Assembly (NCBI RefSeq): GCF_025148785.1
Contig: NZ_CP102271.1
Coordinates: 813,569-877,568 of the forward strand
Direction of reading: 5' to 3'
Source of the DNA: Catenibacterium mitsuokai
GTDB lineage: Bacteria > Bacillota_I > Bacilli_A > Erysipelotrichales > Coprobacillaceae
DNA: 64,000 nt
The notes beneath the pieces are model-generated. The model was not told the origin of the DNA. It did not search any database and saw only the letters and a list, made by a program, of their open reading frames with translations. Positions within the stretch are counted from its first letter, which is position 1. Each line of letters begins with the position of its first letter. Shown here piece by piece: positions 34,675 through 44,248 of the stretch. Made by a program: the position numbers and the translations under genes.

Positions 34675-35238
34675 ATGAAGAATTCATTAGTGGGGCAGGA
34701 TGTGCTCATCCATTGCTATAAACATGACGGTAAACCACATCGTACGTGGTCACGCTGTAAGATATTAGAAGAAACAGACCGCCATTTTATTGGTATAAAT
34801 AATAATACATTAGTTACAGAATCAGATGGTCGTTCCTGGGTCACTAAAGAACCCGCTATCTGTTATTTTCCTAAGGATAGATGGTATAATGTAATCTGTA
34901 TGATTAGAAGTGATGGTATCTATTATTATTGTAATATTGCTTCTCCTATATTATATGATGGAGAAGCACTTAAATATATTGATTATGATCTCGATTTAAA
35001 GGTATGGCCTGGTTATCGTTATAAGGTATTAGATGAAGGTGAATATGCGGCTCATCGTATTAAATATCAATATTCAGATGAATTAGATGAGATATTCCAT
35101 GAACAGCTCAATCGTTTGATTGTGATGACGATGAATGCATCTGGTCCTTTTCGTGCAGGATTTGCCCAGGAGTGGTATAATAAGTATCAGCAGATGATGA
35201 AAAATAGAGGAACTAAAAATGATAAACTTAAAAAATGA
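34675..35238 (+). CDS. DUF402 domain protein (nucleoside tri-/diphosphate phosphatase-like)
   Basis: About 187 residues. ATG at 34675 lies seven bases after AGAGG; the TTG at 34669 is too close to it. DUF402 motifs include AICYFPKDRWYNVICMI, then YYYCNIASPILYDGEALKYI and YDLDLKVWPGYRYKVLDEGE. Staphylococcal relatives hydrolyse nucleoside tri- and diphosphates. It overlaps tsaE by 20 bases and leads the tRNA t6A modification operon. Confidence 0.87.
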   Translation: MKNSLVGQDVLIHCYKHDGKPHRTWSRCKILEETDRHFIGINNNTLVTESDGRSWVTKEPAICYFPKDRWYNVICMIRSDGIYYYCNIASPILYDGEALKYIDYDLDLKVWPGYRYKVLDEGEYAAHRIKYQYSDELDEIFHEQLNRLIVMTMNASGPFRAGFAQEWYNKYQQMMKNRGTKNDKLKK

Positions 35239-35665
35239 AGCTGAAATGATTGCTTTTGGTAAACGTATTGGAGAAACAATCTTTCCCCATTCTATTATCA
35301 CATTAACAGGGGATCTAGGGGCTGGTAAGACAACATTCACAAAAGGAATAGGGCAGGGACTTGAAATCAAGAAAATTATCAATTCTCCTACTTTTACTAT
35401 TGTGAAGGTTTATTCTGGACGTATGACCCTTTATCATTTTGATGCATATCGCCTAGAAGGGGCAGATGATGATTTGGGATTTGAAGAGATGTTTGAAGAT
35501 GATGGCTTATGTGTGATTGAATGGCCACAGTTTATTGAAGACATTATTCCAGAAGAAAGATTAGAAATTGAAATAATAAAGAATGAAGATGAAACACGTT
35601 CTTTAAAGCTTCATCCTATTGGTGAAAAATATGAGAACTATGTGAGGGAGGTTACACATGATTAG
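35219..35665 (+). CDS. tsaE: tRNA t6A biosynthesis ATPase TsaE
   Basis: A 148-residue P-loop ATPase required with TsaB and TsaD to form threonylcarbamoyl-adenosine 37 in tRNAs. Walker A is TGDLGAGKTTFTKGIG (about residues 30-45), then INSPTFTIVKVY, and Walker-B-like LCVIEWPQ. It overlaps the DUF402 gene upstream and tsaB downstream by eight bases. AGAGGA precedes the ATG. Confidence 0.94.
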   Translation: MINLKNEAEMIAFGKRIGETIFPHSIITLTGDLGAGKTTFTKGIGQGLEIKKIINSPTFTIVKVYSGRMTLYHFDAYRLEGADDDLGFEEMFEDDGLCVIEWPQFIEDIIPEERLEIEIIKNEDETRSLKLHPIGEKYENYVREVTHD

Positions 35666-36263
35666 TTTAGTGATGGATACATCAAATAGTTATTTAGCTG
35701 TAGGCTTATTTCAGGATAATATGTGTCTAGAAGCCTTCCAGGAAAAAGGTTCTAGAAGACAATCAGAAAAAGCAATTCCTACATTAAAGGAAGTACTTGA
35801 TCGTCATCATATTGCATTAAAGGATGTGAATGAGATGATTATTACATCCGGACCTGGCTCTTATACAGGTGTCAGAGTCGCAATGACTATCGCAAAGACA
35901 CTTGCTGCAGTGTCTGATGTGAGAATTAAATCAGTCAGTTCTTTAGCTGCTTATGCTGGTATGAGTCAAGCATTAAGTGTTATTGATGCAAGAGGACATA
36001 AGGTCTTTGTTGGTGTTTATGAAAATGGTCTTCCTTTAATTAAGGAACAGGTCGTGGCTTTAGAAGACTTTGCCCAGTTACGTGCTGAATATGGAGACTT
36101 TGAACTTGTAGGTGAAATAGGCTGTCTAGGGTTAGATGAAAAAGAATGTGATCTTTGTGCTAATATCTATGCATTAGGACAGATGGCTGATCCAATTGAG
36201 AATGTTGATTTATTAGTGCCAACTTATATTAAAGATGTTGAGGCTAAGAAAGCATGTTATTAA
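35658..36263 (+). CDS. tsaB: tRNA t6A biosynthesis protein TsaB
   Basis: A 201-residue actin-like-fold partner of TsaD. The N-terminal SLVMDTSNSYLAVGLF nucleotide-site motif and ITSGPGSYTGVRVAMTIAKT are the family hallmarks; VIDARGHKVFVGVYENG follows. It overlaps tsaE (8 bases) and rimI (10 bases). The operon order tsaE-tsaB-rimI-tsaD is standard in Firmicutes. Confidence 0.94.
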   Translation: MISLVMDTSNSYLAVGLFQDNMCLEAFQEKGSRRQSEKAIPTLKEVLDRHHIALKDVNEMIITSGPGSYTGVRVAMTIAKTLAAVSDVRIKSVSSLAAYAGMSQALSVIDARGHKVFVGVYENGLPLIKEQVVALEDFAQLRAEYGDFELVGEIGCLGLDEKECDLCANIYALGQMADPIENVDLLVPTYIKDVEAKKACY

Positions 36264-36691
36264 GAGAAATGCAGGAAGAAGATCTTGATGAGATTGAAAG
36301 ACTAGAAGGGTTATTATTTAGCCCTGCATGGTCTAAAGAAGATTTTCTTCATGAACTAAAAACAAATGATTATGCTCATTACTATGTTCTTGTAGATGAC
36401 AAAATTGTTGGTTATGCAGGATTCTGGTATGCTTATGAAAACTGTGAACTGACTACAATTGGTATTGATCCAAATTATCAAGGAAAAGGCTTTTCTAAGG
36501 TATTGATGGATTATGGATTAAAAGAAGGACATAATAAGGGGTGTATTAATTATAGTTTAGAAGTGCGTGTATCGAATGAACGTGCGATTTGTTTATATAA
36601 GAAGTATGGCTATGAGATATGTGCTATACGTAAAGATTATTATGCAGACCATGAGGATGCTTATCTCATGGTAAGAAAGGAGGAAAAATAA
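36254..36691 (+). CDS. rimI: Ribosomal-protein-alanine N-acetyltransferase RimI
   Basis: A 145-residue GNAT enzyme that in E. coli acetylates the N-terminus of ribosomal protein S18. N-terminal REMQEEDLDEIERLEGLLF and acetyl-CoA loop DPNYQGKGFSKVLMDYGL, then LEVRVSNERAICLYKKYGYE. It overlaps both neighbours, with a one-base overlap to tsaD. Its position within the tsa genes supports the RimI assignment over a generic GNAT. Confidence 0.9.
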   Translation: MLLREMQEEDLDEIERLEGLLFSPAWSKEDFLHELKTNDYAHYYVLVDDKIVGYAGFWYAYENCELTTIGIDPNYQGKGFSKVLMDYGLKEGHNKGCINYSLEVRVSNERAICLYKKYGYEICAIRKDYYADHEDAYLMVRKEEK

Positions 36692-37704
36692 TGGCTGTTA
36701 TTCTAGCTATTGAATCAAGCTGTGATGAAATGAGTGTTGCAATCCTAAAGGATGGAAAAGAGTTATTAAGTCATGTTGTTGCATCACAGATTGATATCCA
36801 TAAACAATATGGTGGGGTTGTTCCTGAAATTGCCAGCCGTAAACATGTTGAATGTGTCAGCACTGTTTTAAAGGAAGCATTAAAACAGGCAGAAATCTCT
36901 TTAGAGGAGATTGATGCAATTGCAGTCACAAAAGGACCAGGACTTGTAGGTTCTTTACATGTTGGTATGCAGGAAGCCAAAACATTGGCTATTTATTTAA
37001 ACAAGCCACTTATTGGTGTACATCATATTGCGGGGCATATTTATGCTAATGAACTAGTGAATGATATTGAATATCCTGCAATGGCTCTTGTTGTTTCAGG
37101 AGGACATACAGAACTTGTTTATATGAAAAAGGAATTCTCTTTTGAGGTCATCGGCACAACATTTGATGATGCAATTGGTGAAGCCTATGACAAGGTAGGA
37201 CGTGTTCTACATCTTCCATATCCTGGAGGACCTGTTTTAGACAAAATGGCGCATGAGGGAACTCATAGCTATACACTTCCAAAACCACTTGATGATGGAA
37301 GCTATAACTTCAGCTTCAGTGGCTTAAAGAGCGCTGTCATCAACTTAAAGCATAATGCAGACCAAAGAGGAGAAGAAATCAATGGCAATGACTTAGCATG
37401 TTCATTCCAGGATGTGGCTATGGATACGATTGCTTCTAAAGCCCTAGCTGCTGCTCATGATCTTGGTGTAAAGCAGATTATTGTAGCAGGTGGTGTGAGT
37501 GCAAACAAAGGTCTCAGAGAAAAAATGAGTACAAGTGATATTCCTGTTATTTTTCCACCATTGAAGTATTGTACAGATAATGCCGCAATGATTGCATCTG
37601 CTGCAAGTATCATGTATAAATACAATATGTTTGCCCCTTTGGACTTATCTGTTAAGCCAGATTATGACTTAGAGGCAGAAAGTGTAGGAGACAACTATGA
37701 GTAG
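36691..37704 (+). CDS. tsaD: tRNA t6A transferase TsaD
   Basis: A 337-residue ASKHA-fold protein that transfers threonylcarbamoyl to A37 of tRNAs. The iron-binding motif HHIAGHIYAN (His pair) lies near residue 110 and VSGGHTELVY near 133, then FDDAIGEAYDKVGR and the C-terminal AGGVSANKGLR and TDNAAM motifs. All are intact. The 3' end overlaps rex by eight bases. Confidence 0.96.
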   Translation: MAVILAIESSCDEMSVAILKDGKELLSHVVASQIDIHKQYGGVVPEIASRKHVECVSTVLKEALKQAEISLEEIDAIAVTKGPGLVGSLHVGMQEAKTLAIYLNKPLIGVHHIAGHIYANELVNDIEYPAMALVVSGGHTELVYMKKEFSFEVIGTTFDDAIGEAYDKVGRVLHLPYPGGPVLDKMAHEGTHSYTLPKPLDDGSYNFSFSGLKSAVINLKHNADQRGEEINGNDLACSFQDVAMDTIASKALAAAHDLGVKQIIVAGGVSANKGLREKMSTSDIPVIFPPLKYCTDNAAMIASAASIMYKYNMFAPLDLSVKPDYDLEAESVGDNYE

Positions 37705-38341
37705 TGAAAAGAAACAGAAAATTTCACGTGCGACGATGACACGTTTTCCTGTTTATTTGAAGGCTTTAAGAGTTATGGGACATGAAGGTAAAGAGAACTT
37801 CTTATCGAGTGAACTTGCGGAAGTTACTCATATCCAGGATACGACTATCCGTCGTGACTTTGGCTTTTTGCCTCAGAAGAATACACTTGGCAAACGAGGT
37901 TATGGTTATGATACAAAAGAGATGATTGAAACACTCAGTGACTTCTTAGGTTTAGGACTTGATGAACCAATTATTTTGATTGGTGTAGGCAACTTGGGAT
38001 CAGCTATTTTGAAATATAACCGCTGGAAATATACAGTTGGACAGATTGTCTGTGCTTATGATAAGGATGCTAATATTGAAGGTGAACGTTTTGGTGTCAA
38101 GATTCATAAGAGTGATGATTTGGAAAAAACATTCCCTAAGGACTGTAAGATTGCGATTCTTGCGATTTCTGATAATGTTCAGGAAATGGTGGATCGCTTA
38201 GTTGCATTAGGGATTAAAGGCATTGTAGACTTCACCCACTCTCATTTTATTGTGCCTCAGGGAGTAGAGGTACAGAATGTGGATGTTGTTGTCGCAATAC
38301 AAGAATTAGAATTAAAGATGAAATCAAATACAAAGGAGTAA
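37697..38341 (+). CDS. rex: Redox-sensing transcriptional repressor Rex
   Basis: A 214-residue NADH-sensing repressor. A winged-helix DNA-binding domain is at residues about 5-80 ([20 protein letters not shown]). A Rossmann domain with [13 protein letters not shown] (GxGxxG) follows. Rex represses fermentation and respiration genes when NAD+ is high relative to NADH. It is transcribed with the t6A genes and asnS. I did not find a convincing Rex operator in this window. Confidence 0.95.
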   Translation: MSSEKKQKISRATMTRFPVYLKALRVMGHEGKENFLSSELAEVTHIQDTTIRRDFGFLPQKNTLGKRGYGYDTKEMIETLSDFLGLGLDEPIILIGVGNLGSAILKYNRWKYTVGQIVCAYDKDANIEGERFGVKIHKSDDLEKTFPKDCKIAILAISDNVQEMVDRLVALGIKGIVDFTHSHFIVPQGVEVQNVDVVVAIQELELKMKSNTKE

Positions 38342-38346
38342 GAAGG

Positions 38347-39732
38347 ATGTTTGAATTTATGACAGTAAGAGAACTTTATGAAATCTGTCGTGCAGATAAC
38401 GCTGTAGAAACAGATAACGTAGAGTATGTTGAATTAGAAGGATGGGTAAGAACAAATAGAGATAGTGGTAAACTAGGATTCATCGCATTAAATGATGGTT
38501 CTTATTTTAGAAATTGTCAGGTTGTTTATTTAGAAGAAAAATTAAAGAACTTCGATGAAGTTTCACATATCGCAACTGGTTCAGCTATTCATGTACTAGG
38601 TAAGTTAAAATTAACACCTGATGCAAAGCAGCCATTTGAAGTAGAAGCCACTGAAATCATTCTTGAAGGTGACTGTGATAGTGATTACCCATTACAGAAG
38701 AAGAGACACTCTTTTGAATTTATGAGAGAAATCCCTCATTTAAGACCAAGAGCAAATTCATTCTACGCCATCTTCAGATTAAGATCTGTATTATCTATGG
38801 CTATTCATGAATTCTTCCAGGATCAGGGATTCGTCTATGTACATACACCAATCATCACATCTAACGATGGTGAAGGTGCTGGAGAAATGTTTAGAGTAAC
38901 AACTATTGATGATACTGATTTCTCTAAGGATTTCTTTGAAAAAGAAGCCTACTTAACAGTAACTGGACAGTTACATGTAGAAGCATTCGCTATGGCATTT
39001 AGAGATGTTTATACTTTCGGACCAGCATTCAGAGCTGAAAACTCAAATACATCAAGACATGCGAGTGAATTCTGGATGGTAGAACCAGAAATCGCATTTG
39101 CGGACCTTGAAGATGATATGTGTTTAATTGAAGAAATGGTTAAATACTGTATTCAGTACTGCTTAGATAATGCTCCAGAAGAAATGAAATTCTTTGAACA
39201 GATGGTTGACCATGACTGTATCAACCGTATCACAAAGGTTAGAGATTCTCACTTTGCACGTATGACCTATACAGAAGCTATTGATCATTTATTAAAGGCT
39301 GATGTGAAGTTTGATAACAAGGTTGAATGGGGTATTGATTTAAATGCTGAACATGAACGTTATATCTGTGAAGAAGTTGTAGGTGGTCCTGTATTCTTAA
39401 CAGATTATCCAAAAGAAATCAAAGCATTCTATATGCGTTTAAATGATGACAACAAGACAGTTGCAGCATGTGACTTATTAGTACCAGGCATCGGTGAATT
39501 AGTTGGTGGTTCACAGAGAGAAGAACGTTATGATGTTCTAGAAAAGCTAATGGATGAAAAGGGCATGAATAAAGAAACACTACAGTGGTATATGGATTTA
39601 CGCCGCTTTGGTGGATGTAAGCATGCTGGATTCGGTTTAGGTTTTGACCGTTTCTTAATGTATTTAACTGGTATGGCTAACATCAGAGATGTAGAACCAT
39701 TCCCACGTACACCACGTAACTTGAAATTCTAA
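38347..39732 (+). CDS. asnS: Asparagine--tRNA ligase
   Basis: A 461-residue class II synthetase. The N-terminal OB-fold reads [20 protein letters not shown]. Motif 2 is [20 protein letters not shown] and motif 3 [25 protein letters not shown] separates asparagine from aspartate enzymes. It starts five bases after rex and ends at a terminator. An AGAAGG ribosome site overlaps the rex stop region. Confidence 0.96.
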   Translation: MFEFMTVRELYEICRADNAVETDNVEYVELEGWVRTNRDSGKLGFIALNDGSYFRNCQVVYLEEKLKNFDEVSHIATGSAIHVLGKLKLTPDAKQPFEVEATEIILEGDCDSDYPLQKKRHSFEFMREIPHLRPRANSFYAIFRLRSVLSMAIHEFFQDQGFVYVHTPIITSNDGEGAGEMFRVTTIDDTDFSKDFFEKEAYLTVTGQLHVEAFAMAFRDVYTFGPAFRAENSNTSRHASEFWMVEPEIAFADLEDDMCLIEEMVKYCIQYCLDNAPEEMKFFEQMVDHDCINRITKVRDSHFARMTYTEAIDHLLKADVKFDNKVEWGIDLNAEHERYICEEVVGGPVFLTDYPKEIKAFYMRLNDDNKTVAACDLLVPGIGELVGGSQREERYDVLEKLMDEKGMNKETLQWYMDLRRFGGCKHAGFGLGFDRFLMYLTGMANIRDVEPFPRTPRNLKF

Positions 39733-39756
39733 AAGACCACATATGTGGTCTTTTTT
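39731..39756 (+). terminator. Terminator of the tsa-rex-asnS operon
   Basis: Palindromic stem AAAGACCACAT/ATGTGGTCTTT followed by six T, overlapping the asnS stop. Confidence 0.9.
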
Positions 39757-39774
39757 CTTAAAGGAAGTAATATT

Positions 39775-41202
39775 ATGGATGAATTTAATGGCATCAATAC
39801 TTTTTTTAATATGATTTACCATAATGACCGTGCTTTTTCTCGTGCTTTATTGAATTATCAGTCTTTTAATGATTATCGACAGTGGTTAAGAAATCATCAC
39901 ATAGAATTTAAAGAACTTGATATGATTGATGAGTATTCATTCAGTATGATTCGTCCTGATATGACAATTAAAGATGTATCCATGTTGACACATACTAATT
40001 TACAAGAAGGTTTACAACGTATTCGTTCTTTCTTTAAAGATAAGACTTTCTTATTTCTTATTCCCGGTACAAATAAAGAAATTGAAAACTATTCTTTTAC
40101 AGGAGTGGATTATATTTTTACAATAAGCAAACCTTTTAAGCAGGAAGACTTGTCTTTCTTAGACCCATTTCCTGGATTACTTGAAGCTTTATTTTATGCA
40201 GATGAATGGCCTGGAGGACTCATATTTAATTCTAAACATGCAGCCTTTTATCCATTGCATAGTAATTCCCAGGCAAAGGCATTACAGAAAAAGATTGATG
40301 AGAAGACAATGTTTAATAAAGAAGGACATTCTTCTTTTATTTACCATTTATCTGATTTACATCTAGGTCCTAAAAAGAAACTGAAAGCAGTCTCAAATTT
40401 ACTGGATTCATTAGATGAATGTGATCACTATGCCCATAGTCCTCATAGTAAACAGGTCTTTATTACAGGAGATCTTATGAACTCTCCTAATACAAAGAAT
40501 ATGTATCAGGCCAATAGTTTTATGACAATGATTAGAAAGAGATATAAGGCAGATATCACCTTTGTGTTAGGTAACCATGATATGATAGTAAAAGGCTTGA
40601 GTATTGGTGGAAGACAACGTACAAAAGTCATAGCCTATTTACTAGGTGAAAAGATTAAGGTTATAGAAAAAGATAAGATTGTACTTGTAAAGATAGATTC
40701 TAATGCTGGTGGTAACTTAGCTAGAGGAATGATCACAAGAAGACAATTAGACCAAATAGACTCAGAACTTGCAGGTATAGAAAATCTAGAAGATTATACG
40801 ATTGTGGTCTTACTACACCATCATGTATTTAAAGTCTCTAAGTCAGACTTCTTAAAAATACAATGGCGTGAAAAATCTATATTTGGAAGTATAATGGATA
40901 AATCTAAAGCACTTGTAGATGCTAATATGTTTGCAACATGGCTTCAACAACGTCATATTAAATATGTCCTTCATGGCCATAAGCATGTGCCTTATTTCAT
41001 GAATAAAAAAGGTACATACTATATCTCAGCAGGAAGCGCAACAGGTGGCTTAAAGGAAAGTGAAAGTCATTATTATTCTTATAATGTATTACGTTATGAT
41101 TATATGGATAAGAAGATGAAAACATGTCTGATATTCTATGATGATAACAAGAAAGCAGAAAGAAAACGTGTTGAAGTATATTTAATGGAGGAAGATAAAT
41201 GA
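39775..41202 (+). CDS. Metallophosphoesterase with N-terminal domain of unknown function
   Basis: About 475 residues. ATG at 39775 follows AAAGGAAG; an upstream frame to 39745 lies in the terminator. Residues 1-185 are not recognised. The calcineurin-like domain follows with SDLHLGP, ITGDLMNSP, LGNHD, LLHHHVF and LHGHKHVP, so all metal ligands (DxH, GD, GNHD, H, GHxH) are present. Substrate unknown. It overlaps the next gene by four bases (ATGA). Confidence 0.85.
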   Translation: MDEFNGINTFFNMIYHNDRAFSRALLNYQSFNDYRQWLRNHHIEFKELDMIDEYSFSMIRPDMTIKDVSMLTHTNLQEGLQRIRSFFKDKTFLFLIPGTNKEIENYSFTGVDYIFTISKPFKQEDLSFLDPFPGLLEALFYADEWPGGLIFNSKHAAFYPLHSNSQAKALQKKIDEKTMFNKEGHSSFIYHLSDLHLGPKKKLKAVSNLLDSLDECDHYAHSPHSKQVFITGDLMNSPNTKNMYQANSFMTMIRKRYKADITFVLGNHDMIVKGLSIGGRQRTKVIAYLLGEKIKVIEKDKIVLVKIDSNAGGNLARGMITRRQLDQIDSELAGIENLEDYTIVVLLHHHVFKVSKSDFLKIQWREKSIFGSIMDKSKALVDANMFATWLQQRHIKYVLHGHKHVPYFMNKKGTYYISAGSATGGLKESESHYYSYNVLRYDYMDKKMKTCLIFYDDNKKAERKRVEVYLMEEDK

Positions 41203-42578
41203 AATTAGTTGATAAAATGAAAGATGAACGCTTAGGGATTGCGATTTTATATAATTTCTCTAAGGGATATGAAAAACCAGTTCCTATGGAACTATATGAT
41301 ATTGTATTACCTTTTATCTATCATGATGCATTTAGAAAAGAAATTCTCAAGCATGATACATTAAAAGATGTCATTGAAGCATCTATTGAAGCAGATCCAC
41401 ACTTTAAAGAAGTGATTCTTGAAGCAATTAATGATGATGAAGGCATTACCTCTAAAGCATTAGGAATGGCCATGATGGGTGGAATGCTGACTTATGAGAT
41501 GATTGATGGAAGAGTTTGTGGTAAATTACATGAAGCTGAAGTTTTAGACTTTAACGAATGTATTATTTTTGGTAAGATGATGCAGGACCATACAAAAGAA
41601 GAAATTCTTGGTTTGTTACATCAGGAACTTCGTATTGTCTTCTTGCAGGTAGAAACATTAGGAAAAGATGTGGATACACATATTTTTGATGATCTTGGAA
41701 GAGTGACTTATCATGAAAATGTAGACCAGTTAGATGTTATTTCTCTTTGTAAGGATGCAGATATCGTTATTACAAATAAGAATCTGTTTAGAAAAGTAGA
41801 AATTGACCGCTGTCCTTATCTTAAGATGATTGCGGTGACAGCTACTGGCACAAACAATGTAGATTTAGATTATGCAAAAGAAAAGGGAATCCGAGTAGCC
41901 AACGTAAAAGGATATTCTACTGAAGCTGTTGCCCAGCTTACTCTTGCATTATGTCTAGAACTTGTTGAACATACATCACGCTATGATAGTTATGTAAAAT
42001 CACAGCAATATGAAAAGGATAAGGTCTTCTCATTCTTTGGTTACTCGTTTCATGAATTATCTACTATGACTTGGGGAATTGTTGGTCTAGGCGCAATCGG
42101 TCAGCGCGTTGCACGTATTGCGGAAGCATTAGGATGTCAGGTGCAGTATTATTCTACAACTGGACATCATCAGGATGAACACTTCAAGCAGGTGGATTTT
42201 GATACATTACTTAAAACAAGTGACATTATTTCTATTCATTCACCTCTTACAAAAGAGACAGAACATTTATTTGATGCAGAAGCTTTCAAGAAGATGAAAG
42301 ATACAGCTTACCTCATTAATGTAGGACGTGGTCCTATTATCGATGAAGAAGCGCTAAGTGATGCATTAAATAATAACCTTATTGCAGGAGCAGGTTTAGA
42401 TGTATTTGAAAAAGAACCACTTCCTTCAACAAGCCCTTTATATAGTGTTGATCCTCAAAAGGTCGTTTTCACACCACATGTTGCATGGGGTTCAGTAGAA
42501 GCAAGACATCGTTTGATTCTTGAAGTACGTGAAAACATTGTCGCTTTTATTAAAGGCGAGGACCGTAATAACTGTTAA
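41199..42578 (+). CDS. D-2-hydroxyacid dehydrogenase fused to an N-terminal helical domain
   Basis: A 459-residue protein. Residues about 150-455 form a D-2-hydroxyacid dehydrogenase of glycerate/hydroxypyruvate reductase type. It has TATGTNNVDLDYAKEKGIRV, Rossmann motif GIVGLGAIGQRVA, catalytic Arg in NVGRGPIIDE, Glu in DVFEKEPLP and His in TPHVAWG. Such enzymes are normally 310-330 residues. The extra first 140 residues start LGIAILYNFSKGYEKPVPME and end TSKALGMAMMGGMLTYEMID. They resemble the middle component of three-component ABC-type systems (DUF6521-like) by eye only. Coupled to the phosphoesterase by an ATGA overlap. Confidence 0.85.
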   Translation: MKLVDKMKDERLGIAILYNFSKGYEKPVPMELYDIVLPFIYHDAFRKEILKHDTLKDVIEASIEADPHFKEVILEAINDDEGITSKALGMAMMGGMLTYEMIDGRVCGKLHEAEVLDFNECIIFGKMMQDHTKEEILGLLHQELRIVFLQVETLGKDVDTHIFDDLGRVTYHENVDQLDVISLCKDADIVITNKNLFRKVEIDRCPYLKMIAVTATGTNNVDLDYAKEKGIRVANVKGYSTEAVAQLTLALCLELVEHTSRYDSYVKSQQYEKDKVFSFFGYSFHELSTMTWGIVGLGAIGQRVARIAEALGCQVQYYSTTGHHQDEHFKQVDFDTLLKTSDIISIHSPLTKETEHLFDAEAFKKMKDTAYLINVGRGPIIDEEALSDALNNNLIAGAGLDVFEKEPLPSTSPLYSVDPQKVVFTPHVAWGSVEARHRLILEVRENIVAFIKGEDRNNC

Positions 42579-42585
42579 AAAGGAA

Positions 42586-42696
42586 AAGGAGGAGCCTATA
42601 AGAAGGCAAGTGTACGGTCAGAGATGATCGGAATTAACGTCTGTGGACTAGCGATAGGTTGAAACAGAAACATTTGTTTATTGTAGCATTTAAAAA
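42586..42696 (+). ncRNA. Structured 5' leader of folT, riboswitch candidate or IS605-type right-end relic
   Basis: Outer stem GCCTAT (42594-42599) with ATAGGT (42654-42659) and inner hairpin CGGTCA/TGATCG with a GAGA loop. AGGAGG at 42586 is far from folT, and no ribosome site precedes its ATG. GCCTATAAGAA (42594-42604) and CTAGCGATAGGT (42648-42659) both recur at the 3' end of the tnpB scar (45337-45347, 45358-45369), so a shared RNA motif or a transposon relic is possible. It does not fit the THF riboswitch layout I know. Confidence 0.45.
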
Positions 42697-43500
42697 ATGA
42701 TTCAAATTATTATTGTATGTATTTTAGTATTACTTGGTATTTACTGTTTTAAGGTTTATCCATTAGAAAGAAGAAATACCAAAAAGCTCGCATTTAGTGC
42801 TTTAATTATTATCATCACATTGATTCTAAAGAGACTTACTATTATGGTGCCGTTATTTGGTGCTGAAAGCTTAAAGATTGGTTTTGAATATATTCCTGTT
42901 ATGTTGGCAGGTGTGATTCTTTCACCAAGCTATGCTTATCTCATTGGTTTAATTACTGATTTACTTGGTTTGGTGATTTCCCCAACAGGATTTCCATTCT
43001 TTGGATTTACACTCAATCAGGTATTGATTGGTTTGATTCCATCATTGATTGCTGTAAAAGTGAAGAATGTAGATGGAAAACGATTTGGTAAAGTTGTATG
43101 TCTCATGATTGCATTATTTGGTGGAGCAGGATCGCTTTTTGTTGCTTTACAAAAAACAATCTCTATCGGTAAAGTCACTTATACATTAACATCTTTGCAA
43201 AAAGGTGTTATGATTGGACTCTGCCTTGTTGCCTCTATAGGTTTTATCTTGTTCATGTTGAAACGCACAAAGGATATGAAAGACAATGATGTGTCATTAT
43301 TTGGTACTTGGCTATTAAGTGTTATTTTAGTCGAACTTGTAATTACATTCTGCTTAACACCTTTCTGGCTACAGATTATGTATGGCATTCCATTTGTGGT
43401 ATCTGTAAGTATTCGTGTGATTAAGGCATGTTTTATTATTCCATTAGAAATCATTATTGGGTTCCCATTATTGAAACAGATGGATAAATTATATAAATAG
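42697..43500 (+). CDS. folT: Folate-family ECF transporter S component (FolT-like)
   Basis: A 267-residue membrane protein with six or more helices. The FolT signature FGAESLKIGFEYIPVMLAG is followed by LIGLITDLLGLVISPTGFPF and GFTLNQVLIGLIP, typical of folate-binding S components that use a shared ECF module. It is somewhat longer than usual, with an extra hydrophobic N-terminus. ATG has no visible ribosome site, which points to regulation through the leader. scpA follows after ten bases. Confidence 0.82.
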   Translation: MIQIIIVCILVLLGIYCFKVYPLERRNTKKLAFSALIIIITLILKRLTIMVPLFGAESLKIGFEYIPVMLAGVILSPSYAYLIGLITDLLGLVISPTGFPFFGFTLNQVLIGLIPSLIAVKVKNVDGKRFGKVVCLMIALFGGAGSLFVALQKTISIGKVTYTLTSLQKGVMIGLCLVASIGFILFMLKRTKDMKDNDVSLFGTWLLSVILVELVITFCLTPFWLQIMYGIPFVVSVSIRVIKACFIIPLEIIIGFPLLKQMDKLYK

Positions 43501-43510
43501 GAGTATAGAT

Positions 43511-44248
43511 ATGGAATATCAGGTCACAGTTGACCAGTTTACTGGGCCGCTCGATCTCTTGCTTCATCTAATAAAAGAACATGATATGGATCTTCTTGAT
43601 CTTGATGTAGCGGCGGTATGTGACCAGTATCTCGCTTATATTCAAACAATGGATCCTTCACTCTTAGAAGCTGTCTCTGAATATTTAGTCATGGCAGCCT
43701 GGCTTATTGAAATGAAAAGTAAACTATTACTTCCTAAGCCAGAAATAGATGAAGAAGATGATTATGAAGCAGAAAGAAAGAGAATGATTGAAAGACTGAT
43801 TGAAAAGAACCGCATTAATGGTATCTTAGAAGCCTTTGAAGCCTCTTATGATAAACGTCAGACAATGCATTCTAAAATACCTTCAGCACTTGAAGAATAT
43901 CTTCCTAGTGGTGAAGAAACTATTCCTGAGGGAATGGAAGTTTATGATTTGATCAAGGCGATGCAGAGAGTAATGCAAAGACGTGCTCTATTGCATCCTC
44001 TTGAATCTAAAATTGCACGTGTAGAAATATCTATTGATGAAAGAACAGAACAGATCAGGAGTTATTTCTTACGTCATAAAGGTAAAACTGTTGATTTTGA
44101 AGACTTGTTTGATGAAGGAGACCGCTATTTTGCGATAGTAACATTCCTTTCTATTCTTGTCTTAGTAAAAAACAGTGAGTTATTGATTACTCAAAGTGGT
44201 AATTTTGAAAAGATTTATTTGAAAGGAACAAGCTATGGACAAGAATGA
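43511..44248 (+). CDS. scpA: Segregation and condensation protein A
   Basis: A 245-residue kleisin that links the SMC heads in chromosome condensation. The N-terminus YQVTVDQFTGPLDLLLHLIK is the family hallmark, then YLVMAAWLIEMKSKLLLPKP. The C-terminal winged helix contains VTFLSILVLVKNSELLITQ. It overlaps scpB by 14 bases, as usual. Confidence 0.95.
   Translation: MEYQVTVDQFTGPLDLLLHLIKEHDMDLLDLDVAAVCDQYLAYIQTMDPSLLEAVSEYLVMAAWLIEMKSKLLLPKPEIDEEDDYEAERKRMIERLIEKNRINGILEAFEASYDKRQTMHSKIPSALEEYLPSGEETIPEGMEVYDLIKAMQRVMQRRALLHPLESKIARVEISIDERTEQIRSYFLRHKGKTVDFEDLFDEGDRYFAIVTFLSILVLVKNSELLITQSGNFEKIYLKGTSYGQE

Noticed and set aside
42586..42696. THF (folate) riboswitch before folT
   Set aside because: The position suits it, but the conserved 5' GGAG paired with a 3' CTCC and the other core segments are not present. 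A better match is the tnpB 3' end.
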